64,000 nucleotides of DNA from positions 1-64,000 of the forward strand of contig NZ_JAJOHV010000026.1 in NCBI RefSeq assembly GCF_021129175.1. Direction: 5' to 3'. The stretch comes from Chromobacterium piscinae. Its GTDB lineage: Bacteria > Pseudomonadota > Gammaproteobacteria > Burkholderiales > Chromobacteriaceae. Each line of letters begins with the position of its first letter. The first letter of the stretch is position 1. The notes under the pieces were generated by a model, which worked only from the letters and a program-made list of their open reading frames with translations, made no database searches and was not told the DNA's origin. Positions 9,292 to 17,241 of the stretch are shown here, one piece after another. Position numbers and translations under genes: made by a program.

Positions 9292-12200
9292 ATGATAGAC
9301 ACTTCGGAAGCCAAACTCGGATTGGGCAAGGGCAAACCGTCTTCTTCCGTTTGGTGGGCGTTGGCCGGCCTCGGCATCGCATTGTTCGGTCTGGGCGCCT
9401 CGCTGCTGCTGAACGAAATCCACACATCCCACTTTCAGTCGATGTTCTTCAGCCGCGCCGGCCGCCATGCCACTTTCGCGGTGGAGCAGGGGCCGAGCAA
9501 GGAAATGCGCTTTCCCTCTCCCGGCGGTCCCTACGACCAGCGCATGGGCTATGTCGAGCTGCCGCGCTTCCTGCAGCGGCTGGGGCAGCGCGGCTACGCG
9601 ATAGACGCCCAGGCCAGGCAGTCGCCCGATTTGATCAAGCTGACCGACCGCGGCGTCACCGGACCGCTGCTGCCGCTGGGTTTGTTCCCGCCGTTCCGCG
9701 AGAAGGACCAGGCCGGGCTGCTGGTCAGGGACGGCTACGGCAGGCCCATTTACCAGTCGCAGTATCCGCAGCGGATATACAGCAATTTCGAATCGCTGCC
9801 GCATCTGCTGGTGGCCGGCCTGCTGTACATCGAAAACCATACCCTGCTGGACGATGGCAATCCGCAGCAGAATCCGGCCATCGAATGGTCGCGCTTCGGC
9901 AAGGCGCTGGCCGACGAGAGCCTGCACCTGTTCCGTCCCGGCTACCACTCGGCGGGCGCCAGCACCCTGGCCACCCAGATCGAGAAGTTCCGCCATTCCC
10001 CCGGCGGCCGCACCGGCTCGCCCAAGGAAAAGCTGCGCCAGATGTTGTCGGCCTCGGTGCGCGCCTACCACAACGGCGAGGACACCACCGCTTTCCGCCG
10101 CCAGCTGGTGGTGGAGTATCTGAACACGGTGCCGCTGGCGGCGCGCGCCGGTTTCGGCGAGATATCCGGCATCGGCGACGGCATGTGGGCCTGGTATGGC
10201 CGCTCTTTCGACGAGATGAACCGCACGCTGGACAACGACTCTCCGCTGACGGTGGACGAGCAGGCCACCGTGTTCAAGGAGGCGTTCAGCCTGATGATTT
10301 CCCAGCGCGGACCGTCCGCTTACCTGAATGGCGACATGAAGGTGCTGGAAGACCTGACCAATTCCTATCTGAGGCTGATGGCGCGGGACAAGGTGATTTC
10401 GCAGGAGCTATGCGACGCGGCGCTGAAGGTGTCGCTGCGGCAGCAGAAGGAAAAAGTGAATCCGACGGTCAAGTCGCTGGTAGAGCGCAAGGGCGCCAAC
10501 GCGGTGCGGATCAAACTGGCCGGCATGCTGGGCATGCCCAGGCTGTACGATCTGGACCATGTCGATCTCGAGGTCAACAGCACGCTGGATTCGCAGCTGC
10601 AGCAGTCGGTCACCGACCACTTGATGAAGCTGCGCGACCCCGAGTACGCGAAGTCGGTGGGCCTGGGCGACAAATTCCTGCTGCAGCAGGGCTCGCCGGA
10701 GGGCGTGACCTACAGCTTCACGCTGATCGAGCGCACGCCGTTCGGCAACAAGGTGCGGGTGCAGGCCGATAATTTCGACCAGCCCTTCGACATCAACGAG
10801 GGCACCAAGCTGGACCTGGGCTCCACCTCCAAGCTGCGCACGCTGGTCACCTATCTGGAAGTGATCGCCGATCTGCACCGGCAATACGCGGGCCTGAGCC
10901 CTGAGGCGCTGGGCAAGATCAAGTCGGGCGAGCATGAGTCGGTGCTGCGGCGCTGGGCGATAGACTATCTGCGCCAGAGCGACGACCGCAGCCTGCCGGC
11001 GATGCTGGCGGCTTCCCTGGAGCGCAAGTACAGCGCCAGCCCGGGAGAGAGCTTCTTCACCGGCGGCGGCCGCCACACCTTCGAGAATTTCGACAAGAAC
11101 GACAACGGCCGCATTCTGAGCCTGCGCGAGGCGACCCAGCGCTCGGTGAACCTGGTCTACATCCGGGTGATGCGCGACATCGTCCGCTATTACATGTATC
11201 CGGCCGGCTACGACGACACCCTGATGGGCGACAAGGAAGACCCGCGCCGGCGCGAATACCTGCAGCGCTTCGCAGACAAGGAAGGCAAGACCTTCATGGC
11301 CGGCTTCTACCACAAGTACCGCGGCAAGGATGTGAACCAGATCGACGCGTTGCTGGTGGAGAAGGCGCGGCGCAGTCCCAAGCGGCTGGCGGTGATCTTC
11401 CGCAGCATCCGTCCGACGGAAGACCAGCAGGCGATGGCGGCCTTCATCGCCAAGCACGCCAATCCGCCGGCCAAGCTGGAACCCGCGACGCTGGCCAAGC
11501 TGTACGACGAGCTGGGACCGGACCGCTTCAACCTGGCCGACCGCGGCTACCTGGCCGGCGTCCATCCGCTGGAGCTGTGGATGGTCGCCTATCTGCACGC
11601 GCATCCCGACGCGGGCTGGAGCGAGATGGTCCAGGCCAGCGCCGCCCAGCGCCAGGAAGTGTACCAGTGGCTGTTCAACAGCAAGCACAAGGGCGGCCAG
11701 GACAACCGCATCCGCCAGATCCAGGAAACCGACGCTTTCCGCAAGATACACGCGGCGTGGAAGCGGATGGGCTATCCCTTCGACTCCCTGGTGCCGTCCT
11801 ACGCCACCGCGCTGGGCGCTTCGGCCGACCGGCCGGCGGCCCTGGCCGAGCTGATGGGCATCCTGTCCAATGACGGCGTGCGCCTGCCCACCGTCTACAT
11901 CGACAAGATGCGCTTCGCCGAGGCCACGCCGTACGAGACTTCGCTGGCGCAGGCGCCGACGCGCGGGGTGAGGGTGCTGCCGCCGGAAATCCCGCAACTG
12001 GTGCGCCAGGTGCTGTCCGAAGTGGTGGACAAGGGCACCGCCCACCGGGTGGCCGGCTCTTTCGACCGCAAGAAGGGCGAGCACACGCTGATAGGCGGCA
12101 AGACCGGCACCGGCGACAACCGCTTCAAGACCTTCTCGCGCGGCGGCGGCTTGACCTCGGCGCGGGTGGTCAGCCGCTCCGGCGCCTTCGTGTTCTATAT

Positions 12201-12528
12201 CGGCGACCATTACTTCGGCACCATCGTCGCCTATGTGGCCGGACCCAAGGCGGCCGATTACCGGTTTACCAGCGCCTTGCCGGTGCAGGTGCTGAAAGTG
12301 CTGGCGCCGACCTTGCTGCCGCGCCTGGACTACACCCCGCTCGAAACCAGCCGCGGCGCGGACAGCGTGGCGGAAGGAACGCCGGACGCCGGCCTGCCGC
12401 CGGGCACGCCCTTGTGCCTGGTGCCCAGCATGGGCGGCATGTGCCAACTGCTGCAGCAGCCGGAAATGAAGCCGGGTCCGCCGGCGAGCCAGGATGAGGC
12501 CAGGCGGGGAGGCCGCGGGCTTGCGTGA
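9292..12528 (+). CDS. Giant bifunctional penicillin-binding protein (GT51 + transpeptidase)
   Basis: A 1078-residue inner-membrane protein with one N-terminal anchor (residues 20-40). The glycosyltransferase-51 domain is recognised by IENHTLLDD at 180-188 (Glu181 in place of the usual EDRRF glutamate) and GASTLATQIEKF at 222-233 (usual GGSTITQQ). The transpeptidase domain has STSK with Ser511 as nucleophile, SVN at 618-620 and KTGTG starting at Lys937. The gap from the serine to KTG is about 425 residues, against about 190 in E. coli PBP1b, so a large insertion sits between SVN and KTG. It would polymerise and cross-link peptidoglycan. It follows a lipoprotein and a small helical protein, and ends in a clear terminator. 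Confidence 0.88.
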   Translation: MIDTSEAKLGLGKGKPSSSVWWALAGLGIALFGLGASLLLNEIHTSHFQSMFFSRAGRHATFAVEQGPSKEMRFPSPGGPYDQRMGYVELPRFLQRLGQRGYAIDAQARQSPDLIKLTDRGVTGPLLPLGLFPPFREKDQAGLLVRDGYGRPIYQSQYPQRIYSNFESLPHLLVAGLLYIENHTLLDDGNPQQNPAIEWSRFGKALADESLHLFRPGYHSAGASTLATQIEKFRHSPGGRTGSPKEKLRQMLSASVRAYHNGEDTTAFRRQLVVEYLNTVPLAARAGFGEISGIGDGMWAWYGRSFDEMNRTLDNDSPLTVDEQATVFKEAFSLMISQRGPSAYLNGDMKVLEDLTNSYLRLMARDKVISQELCDAALKVSLRQQKEKVNPTVKSLVERKGANAVRIKLAGMLGMPRLYDLDHVDLEVNSTLDSQLQQSVTDHLMKLRDPEYAKSVGLGDKFLLQQGSPEGVTYSFTLIERTPFGNKVRVQADNFDQPFDINEGTKLDLGSTSKLRTLVTYLEVIADLHRQYAGLSPEALGKIKSGEHESVLRRWAIDYLRQSDDRSLPAMLAASLERKYSASPGESFFTGGGRHTFENFDKNDNGRILSLREATQRSVNLVYIRVMRDIVRYYMYPAGYDDTLMGDKEDPRRREYLQRFADKEGKTFMAGFYHKYRGKDVNQIDALLVEKARRSPKRLAVIFRSIRPTEDQQAMAAFIAKHANPPAKLEPATLAKLYDELGPDRFNLADRGYLAGVHPLELWMVAYLHAHPDAGWSEMVQASAAQRQEVYQWLFNSKHKGGQDNRIRQIQETDAFRKIHAAWKRMGYPFDSLVPSYATALGASADRPAALAELMGILSNDGVRLPTVYIDKMRFAEATPYETSLAQAPTRGVRVLPPEIPQLVRQVLSEVVDKGTAHRVAGSFDRKKGEHTLIGGKTGTGDNRFKTFSRGGGLTSARVVSRSGAFVFYIGDHYFGTIVAYVAGPKAADYRFTSALPVQVLKVLAPTLLPRLDYTPLETSRGADSVAEGTPDAGLPPGTPLCLVPSMGGMCQLLQQPEMKPGPPASQDEARRGGRGLA

Positions 12529-12605
12529 CGGCGGCGCAAGTGATAAGTTAGGCGAACTATATCCGCCGTCAGGCGCAAGCCTGCGGCCGTAAGCGTTTAC
12601 GTCAA

Positions 12606-12652
12606 GCAACGCACCCTAGCCACCCGGCCGTGGCGCGGTGCGTTGCCTTTTT
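12606..12652 (+). terminator. Rho-independent terminator after the penicillin-binding protein gene
   Basis: Ten-bp stem GCAACGCACC/GGTGCGTTGC, with a second small stem (GCCAC/GTGGC) inside the loop, followed by CC and five T. It lies 78 bp after the stop codon and 47 bp before the next start. Confidence 0.8.
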
Positions 12653-12698
12653 GAAGCGACCGCCGCGCAAGCCGGGATCTGCGCGGAGACCGCTGTTC

Positions 12699-13889
12699 AT
12701 GCCCGAAGTCCTGTCATTTTCTCAAGCTTACCGCCGTCTGCTGGCCAAGACGGCGGCGTTGTTCCTGTCTTATCTGGCGGTGGCGATGTCGCTGCCGGTC
12801 ACCTCCATCTATGTGATCGACCAACTGCATTACGGCAACGCGCTGGGCGGGCTGGCAGTGGGCATCACCTTCTTTTCCACCATCCTGACCCGCGGCTACG
12901 CCGGCCGCCTGTGCGATCAGCAGGGTGGCAAGGCCTGCATGCAGCGCGGGCTGTACCTGTACATGCTGGCCGGCGCGGTTTGCCTGGCTTCGTCCTGGCT
13001 GGCCGACCAGCCGGCCCTGGCCTTGGGCGTGCTGCTGTCCGGGCGCTTGCTGCTGGGGCTGGGCGAGAGCCTGGCGATCGTCGGCATGGCGGCCTGGAGC
13101 ATAGGCCTGATGGGGCCGGCCCACTCCGGCAAGGTGATGTCGCTGGTGGGCATGGGCATGTACGGCGCTTTCGCCGCGGGCGGGCCTCTGGGGCTGCTGC
13201 TGTTCCAGCAGGCGGGCTTCCAGCCGTTGATGCTGGCCTGCGCGTTATTACCGCTGGCCGGGTTGCTGCTGATCCGGCGGTTTCCGCGCATCGCGCCGCA
13301 TGCCGGCCAGCGGGAGTCCTTCCTGCGCATTCTGGGGCGGATCGGCAAGCCGGGCGCGGCGGTCTTTCTGCAAGGGGTCGGCTTCGCCGGCTTGGGTGCC
13401 TTCTTCGCCTTGTATTTCTCCAGCCGCGGCTGGGCCTGGGGCAGCCTGGGCCTGACCGGTTTCGGCGTCGGCTTCGTGCTGGTGCGCGTGCTGTGCGGCC
13501 ATCTGCCCGACCGCATCGGCGGCGCGAAGGTGGCGCTGGCCTCGCTGGCGGTGGAGGCCGTCGGCCAGTGGCTGATCTGGAGCGCGGCCACGCCGGCCGC
13601 AGCCCTGCTGGGGGCGCTGCTGACCGGCGTCGGCTGCTCGATGGTGTTTCCGGGCATGGGCGTGGAAGTGATCAAGCGCGTGCCCGCCCATCTGCGCGGG
13701 TCCGCGCTGGGCGGCTTCGCGGCTTTCCAGGATCTGGCCTATGGCTTGACGGGGCCGGTGGCCGGCTTGTTCGCCGACAGCTTCGGCTACGGCGCGGTAT
13801 TTCTGACCGGGGCCGTGGCGGCCATGCTGGGCATGGCCATGGTGGCGCTGATGCTGGCCGAGCGCGCGCCGGAGCCCGCGCGCGGCTAG
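12699..13889 (+). CDS. MFS transporter, YhhS/YfcJ-like
   Basis: Inner-membrane major facilitator protein of 396 residues with about 12 helices. The cytoplasmic loop between helices 2 and 3 carries the MFS signature in the form RGYAGRLCDQQGGKACMQRG, and LSGRLLLGLGESLA matches the YhhS/YfcJ (UPF0226) family, which includes sugar-efflux-like and drug-efflux-like proteins. Start ATG at 12699 was preferred over an upstream ATG-like start at 12630, because the extra 23 residues are Arg/Pro-rich and lie in the terminator hairpin. It is convergent with cynS but is not a CynX homologue as far as can be seen. Substrate unknown. Confidence 0.87.
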   Translation: MPEVLSFSQAYRRLLAKTAALFLSYLAVAMSLPVTSIYVIDQLHYGNALGGLAVGITFFSTILTRGYAGRLCDQQGGKACMQRGLYLYMLAGAVCLASSWLADQPALALGVLLSGRLLLGLGESLAIVGMAAWSIGLMGPAHSGKVMSLVGMGMYGAFAAGGPLGLLLFQQAGFQPLMLACALLPLAGLLLIRRFPRIAPHAGQRESFLRILGRIGKPGAAVFLQGVGFAGLGAFFALYFSSRGWAWGSLGLTGFGVGFVLVRVLCGHLPDRIGGAKVALASLAVEAVGQWLIWSAATPAAALLGALLTGVGCSMVFPGMGVEVIKRVPAHLRGSALGGFAAFQDLAYGLTGPVAGLFADSFGYGAVFLTGAVAAMLGMAMVALMLAERAPEPARG

Positions 13890-13900
13890 CGGCGCCGATT

Positions 13901-13927
13901 CAGCCGCCGGCGCGATGCCGGCGGCTG
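13901..13927. terminator. Hairpin between convergent MFS and cynS genes
   Basis: Perfect 11-bp stem CAGCCGCCGGC/GCCGGCGGCTG with a five-base loop, in the 65-bp gap between two convergent stop codons. Neither side has a T-tract, so it is a plausible but not ideal bidirectional terminator. Confidence 0.5.
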
Positions 13928-13954
13928 CTGCGGACGGTCCGCCCGCGGGGACAA

Positions 13955-14422
13955 TCAGAACGGCTTGGTCGGCAGGTACTTGCCGTCCAGCGTGATCACC
14001 GCGCGTTGGCCGCCGTCCGGGTCTTCCACTTTCTTGATGTCCAGCTTGAAGTTGATCGCGCTGATGATGCCGTCTCCGAATTGCTCATGCACCAGCGCCT
14101 TCAGCGTGGTGCCGTAGATCTGCACCATTTCATAGAAGCGGTAGATGGTCGGATCGGTCGGCACGCCGCCCGGAATGCTGCCGCGCAGCGGGATGGTCTG
14201 CAGCAAGGCGACGGCGTCGTCGTCCAGTTCCAGACGGTCCGCCACCAGGCGGGCGGCCGCTTCCGGCAGCGCGTGCTGGCCCAGCAGCGCGGCGGTGGTG
14301 TAGGCGATGCTGAGGCCGGTGCCCTGGTTTATCTCCTCGAAGCTCAGGCGCTTGCGCGCCTTGGCGGCGATGATGGCGTCGGTCAGGGCTTGGCGCGGGG
14401 CTTGTTGGCATTGGGATTGCAT
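13955..14422 (-). CDS. cynS: Cyanate hydratase (cyanase)
   Basis: Catalyses bicarbonate-dependent breakdown of cyanate to ammonia and CO2 (EC 4.2.1.104) in the cytoplasm. The protein has 155 residues, about the length of E. coli CynS (156). The N-terminal helical DNA-binding-like half ([19 protein letters not shown]) is followed by the catalytic C-terminal half. The active-site residues are all present: Arg95 and Glu98 in [11 protein letters not shown], and Ser121 in GIISAINFK, one position earlier than in E. coli. AAGGAG lies seven bases before the ATG at 14420-14422. It is the second gene of a cynT-cynS operon; the carbonic anhydrase upstream resupplies bicarbonate. Confidence 0.97.
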   Translation of the reverse strand: MQSQCQQAPRQALTDAIIAAKARKRLSFEEINQGTGLSIAYTTAALLGQHALPEAAARLVADRLELDDDAVALLQTIPLRGSIPGGVPTDPTIYRFYEMVQIYGTTLKALVHEQFGDGIISAINFKLDIKKVEDPDGGQRAVITLDGKYLPTKPF

Positions 14423-14506
14423 ATTGATTCTCCTTGCTTGGGGTTGAGCGCGGCTGGGGACGGCATGAAAGGCCGGGCGCGCCGCCGCGCGGGGGATGGT
14501 TTCGGT

Positions 14507-15166
14507 TCAGGGCTGGCGGACGGCGTCTTCCAGCATGGCCGCCGTCTGCGGGCAATCCCGCAGCGGCACGAAGCGGCCTTGCTCCGGATCCAGGGCCTGG
14601 ATGTCGCCGCTGGCGATGTCGTACATCCAGCCGTGCAGGCGCAGCCGGCCCTGCCTCAGCGCCAGCGCCACCGAGGGATGGGTGCGCAGATTGGCCAGCT
14701 GGGCGATGACGTTCTCGCGGGCCATGGCATTCACTTTGGCGTCGTGGCCGGCGTGCTCGCCGGCGTCGCTGATCGCCTTGGCGCAGTCGGCGTGGCGCAG
14801 CCAGCCGGCGACGGCGGGCATGCCCGTCAGATCCTTGCCGCAGGCGACGGCCGTCATCGCGCCGCAGTCGGAATGGCCGCAGACCACGATGTCGGCCACG
14901 CCCAGCGCGGCGACCGCGTATTCCACCGAGGCGGACACGCCTCCCGGCTCCTGGCCGTAGCCGGGCACGATGTTGCCGGCGTTGCGGATGACGAACAGCT
15001 CCCCCGGTTCGCGCTGAGTCAGCAATTCCGGCACCACCCGGCTGTCGGAGCAGGCGATGAACAGCGTGGCGGGGGATTGCGAGCCGGCCAGCCGGCGGAA
15101 CAGCTCGGCGCGTTCCGGGTAGGCCTCGCGCTGGAATTTGAGGGTGCCGGCGATGATGTCCTGCAT
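14507..15166 (-). CDS. cynT: Beta-class carbonic anhydrase
   Basis: Interconverts CO2 and bicarbonate, keeping bicarbonate available to cyanase. The 219-residue protein carries the beta-class zinc site: Cys39 with Asp41-Ser-Arg43 (ACSDSR), and His98 and Cys101 in CGHSDCGAM. These positions equal those of E. coli CynT. Start ATG at 15164-15166 has GGAG seven bases upstream. It is the first gene of the operon, 84 bp before cynS, and is divergent from the LysR-type gene at 15276, so it should be induced by cyanate through CynR. Confidence 0.95.
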   Translation of the reverse strand: MQDIIAGTLKFQREAYPERAELFRRLAGSQSPATLFIACSDSRVVPELLTQREPGELFVIRNAGNIVPGYGQEPGGVSASVEYAVAALGVADIVVCGHSDCGAMTAVACGKDLTGMPAVAGWLRHADCAKAISDAGEHAGHDAKVNAMARENVIAQLANLRTHPSVALALRQGRLRLHGWMYDIASGDIQALDPEQGRFVPLRDCPQTAAMLEDAVRQP

Positions 15167-15275
15167 GGCGGTTCTCCGTGTGGTGAAACGATGAACGGAT
15201 GATGCGCCGCTTTTATTATTGGGTCTAAGACTGGTAAATTATGATTTTCATAGGAATAACCAATAGTTTGGACTC
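15167..15275. promoter_or_regulatory. cynTS / cynR divergent promoter region
   Basis: An AT-rich 109-bp gap. It contains a LysR-type T-N11-A box with dyad symmetry, TATGATTTTCATA at 15240-15252 (arms TATGA/TCATA), 24 bp upstream of the cynR start codon. A looser pair, ATTGG near 15217-15221 and CCAAT near 15260-15264, flanks it. Assignment as the CynR operator rests on position and symmetry only. Confidence 0.5.
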
Positions 15276-16163
15276 ATGCTGTTACGACACATCCGCTACT
15301 TCCTCGCGGTAGCCGAACATCTCAACTTTACCCGCGCGGCCGAGGCGCTGCATGTCTCGCAGCCGACGTTGTCGCAACAGATACGCCAGCTGGAAGAGGC
15401 GCTGGGCGCGGAGCTGTTCGACCGTGGAAGCCGCCAACTGCGGCTGACCGATGCCGGCGACGCCTACCGGATTTACGCCTGCCGCGCGCTGCGGGATCTG
15501 GATGCCGGCCGGCGCGCCTTGCACGACGTGGCTTCATTGCAGCGCGGGCAGCTGCGTCTGGCGATGACCCCTACCTTCGCCGCCTGGCTGGCGGGGCCCT
15601 TGCTGGCGCGCTTCCATCAACGCCATCCCGGCATCGCGCTGATCGTGCGCGAGATGTCGCAAGAGGCGATGGAGGCCGGGCTGGCCGACGACGCTTTCGA
15701 TATCGGCATTGGCTTCGCGCCCTCGGGCACGCTGGAGGTGGAGGCCGAGCCCTTGCTGGACGAGCGCCTGGCGCTGGTGGCGGGAGAGGGACACCCGCTG
15801 GCGGGCAGGAGGGACGCCTTGTCGGCGACTGAACTGGAGGCGACGCCGCTGGTTTTGCTGAGCGCGGATTTCATCACGCGCCGCCATATCGACGACTATT
15901 GCCTCCGCCAGGGCATCCGGCCCAGGGCTGCGATCGAGGTGAACGGCATGGGCGCCGCGGTTGAGATCATCCGCCACGGCGGATTGGCCGGCATCCTGCC
16001 CGCGGCCGTCGCCGCCAGCCAGCCTGGGTTGGCGGTGCTGGCATTGGAGCCGGCCTTGCCGGGGCGGCAGGCCGCGCTGTTGACCAAGCGCGACGGCTAT
16101 CGCAGCGCCGCCGCCCGCGCCTTCGCGGAACTGGCGCGGAGCTGCGCGGACGCTATGGCGTAG
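15276..16163 (+). CDS. cynR: LysR-family regulator of cyanate genes
   Basis: A 295-residue LysR-type regulator with an N-terminal winged HTH (FTRAAEALHVSQPTLSQQIRQLE, residues about 18-40) and a C-terminal effector-binding domain. It is divergent from cynTS with a 109-bp shared promoter, the arrangement of E. coli cynR-cynTSX, so the name follows from context and similarity. It probably activates cynTS with cyanate and represses itself. The Shine-Dalgarno is weak (TTTGGA). Its 3' end overlaps the convergent LysR gene by 11 bp. Confidence 0.85.
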   Translation: MLLRHIRYFLAVAEHLNFTRAAEALHVSQPTLSQQIRQLEEALGAELFDRGSRQLRLTDAGDAYRIYACRALRDLDAGRRALHDVASLQRGQLRLAMTPTFAAWLAGPLLARFHQRHPGIALIVREMSQEAMEAGLADDAFDIGIGFAPSGTLEVEAEPLLDERLALVAGEGHPLAGRRDALSATELEATPLVLLSADFITRRHIDDYCLRQGIRPRAAIEVNGMGAAVEIIRHGGLAGILPAAVAASQPGLAVLALEPALPGRQAALLTKRDGYRSAAARAFAELARSCADAMA

Positions 16164-17073
16164 CGGAGCCGTCGCGGAAGGCGGGCAGGGAGCTGGACAG
16201 CATTTCCAGCAGCCTGGCGGCGGCCGGGCTTTGCCTGCGGCCCTGATGGGTGATCAGATGCACCTCGGCCCGCTGCAGATTGCGCTGCTCGATCGGAATG
16301 GCCAGCAACTGGCCGTTTTCCAACTCGCGCCGGACTGCGAAGAGCGGCTGCACCGTCGCCGCCTGCCCGGTCAGCGCGTATTCAATCATCACCCGGTAGG
16401 AGTTGGTGACGATGGCCGGTTCCAGCTGGCATTGTTCGGCCCTTTCCGCATCGCGCAGAATTTGCCGCACGCCGAAGCTCACGTCCGGCAGCGCCAGCTT
16501 GTGCCGCGCCAGCTCTTCCAGGCCGATGGGGCGTTTCGCGCGCGCCAGCGGGTGATCGGGGGCGGCCACCGCGTACAGTGGCTGAACCGAACTGCGGTGC
16601 ACCCTCAACAAAGGGTTGGGCGCGGTATAGAACACGATGCCGATATGCGCCCGGTCTTCCAGCACCGTGCGCACGATGTCGTTGGTGCCGCGGATATCGA
16701 TGCCCACCGTGATCTGCGGATAGCGCTGGGAAAACGGATGGATGGCGTCGATCAGATCGCTGATCACGCCGCCGCCTGTCACCACGGACACGTGGCCGCG
16801 GTGTATGCCTTTCAACTCGCGCAGCGCCGTCATCACCGCTTCCTGCTCGCTCAGTTGCTTGCTGTGATAGTCCAGCAGCAGCCGGCCGGCTTCGGTCGGC
16901 TGGAAGCCGCGGCGGTGGCGTTCGAACAGCGTGGCGCCCAGCTCCATCTCCAGTTGGCGGATCTGCCGGCTGACCGCGGAAGCGGCGATGTCCATGTGGT
17001 CCGCGGCCGCGCGCACCCCGCCCAGGCGGGCCGCTTCGAAGAAGTAGCGGACGCGCTGATCATTGAACTCCAT
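16153..17073 (-). CDS. LysR-family regulator, divergent from M20 hydrolase
   Basis: A 306-residue LysR-type regulator. The HTH is VRAAADHMDIAASAVSRQIRQLE (about residues 20-42), in the variant with SAVSRQI, followed by the periplasmic-binding-like effector domain. It is divergent from an M20 amidohydrolase and DUF3100 membrane protein, with a 168-bp gap that holds a perfect 19-bp palindrome (17093-17111) of LysR type. It is therefore the likely regulator of that pair. The 3' end overlaps cynR by 11 bp in convergent orientation. The effector may be the hydrolase substrate or product, but this is an inference. Confidence 0.88.
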   Translation of the reverse strand: MEFNDQRVRYFFEAARLGGVRAAADHMDIAASAVSRQIRQLEMELGATLFERHRRGFQPTEAGRLLLDYHSKQLSEQEAVMTALRELKGIHRGHVSVVTGGGVISDLIDAIHPFSQRYPQITVGIDIRGTNDIVRTVLEDRAHIGIVFYTAPNPLLRVHRSSVQPLYAVAAPDHPLARAKRPIGLEELARHKLALPDVSFGVRQILRDAERAEQCQLEPAIVTNSYRVMIEYALTGQAATVQPLFAVRRELENGQLLAIPIEQRNLQRAEVHLITHQGRRQSPAAARLLEMLSSSLPAFRDGSATP

Positions 17074-17092
17074 GTTTCATCCTGATTAGTCG

Positions 17093-17111
17093 TGTTGCCT
17101 TAAAGGCAACA
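17093..17111. promoter_or_regulatory. Perfect 19-bp palindrome, LysR-type operator
   Basis: TGTTGCCTT-A-AAGGCAACA, perfect nine-base arms. It contains the LysR box T-N11-A as TGCCTTAAAGGCA. It lies 19 bp upstream of the divergent LysR start codon and about 130 bp before the M20 gene, a position suited to autoregulation and to activation of the divergent operon. Confidence 0.7.
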
Positions 17112-17241
17112 AAGAAACCATTCTATGATGTTGGAGAATTGTTTGTCATTTGCTTACAATCGCCGCTCATAATGACAAGGTACTTAACGTGGCATGGTTA
17201 TTCAGTCCATTGGACTGGCTGCCGCGAATCGGGAGAAGGGT

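Noticed and set aside
10408-12609. 733-codon minus-strand frame opposite the penicillin-binding protein
   Set aside because: His/Gln/Arg-rich antisense translation; the + strand has STSK, SVN and KTG in the expected order.
12699-13889. cynX-type cyanate transporter
   Set aside because: The MFS protein aligns in motif style with YhhS/YfcJ, is convergent with cynS and has its own upstream terminator, so it is not part of the cyn operon.
12638-15202. 854-codon + strand frame running through the MFS, cynS and cynT genes
   Set aside because: It crosses three genes with excellent family matches in other frames and has no domain of its own.
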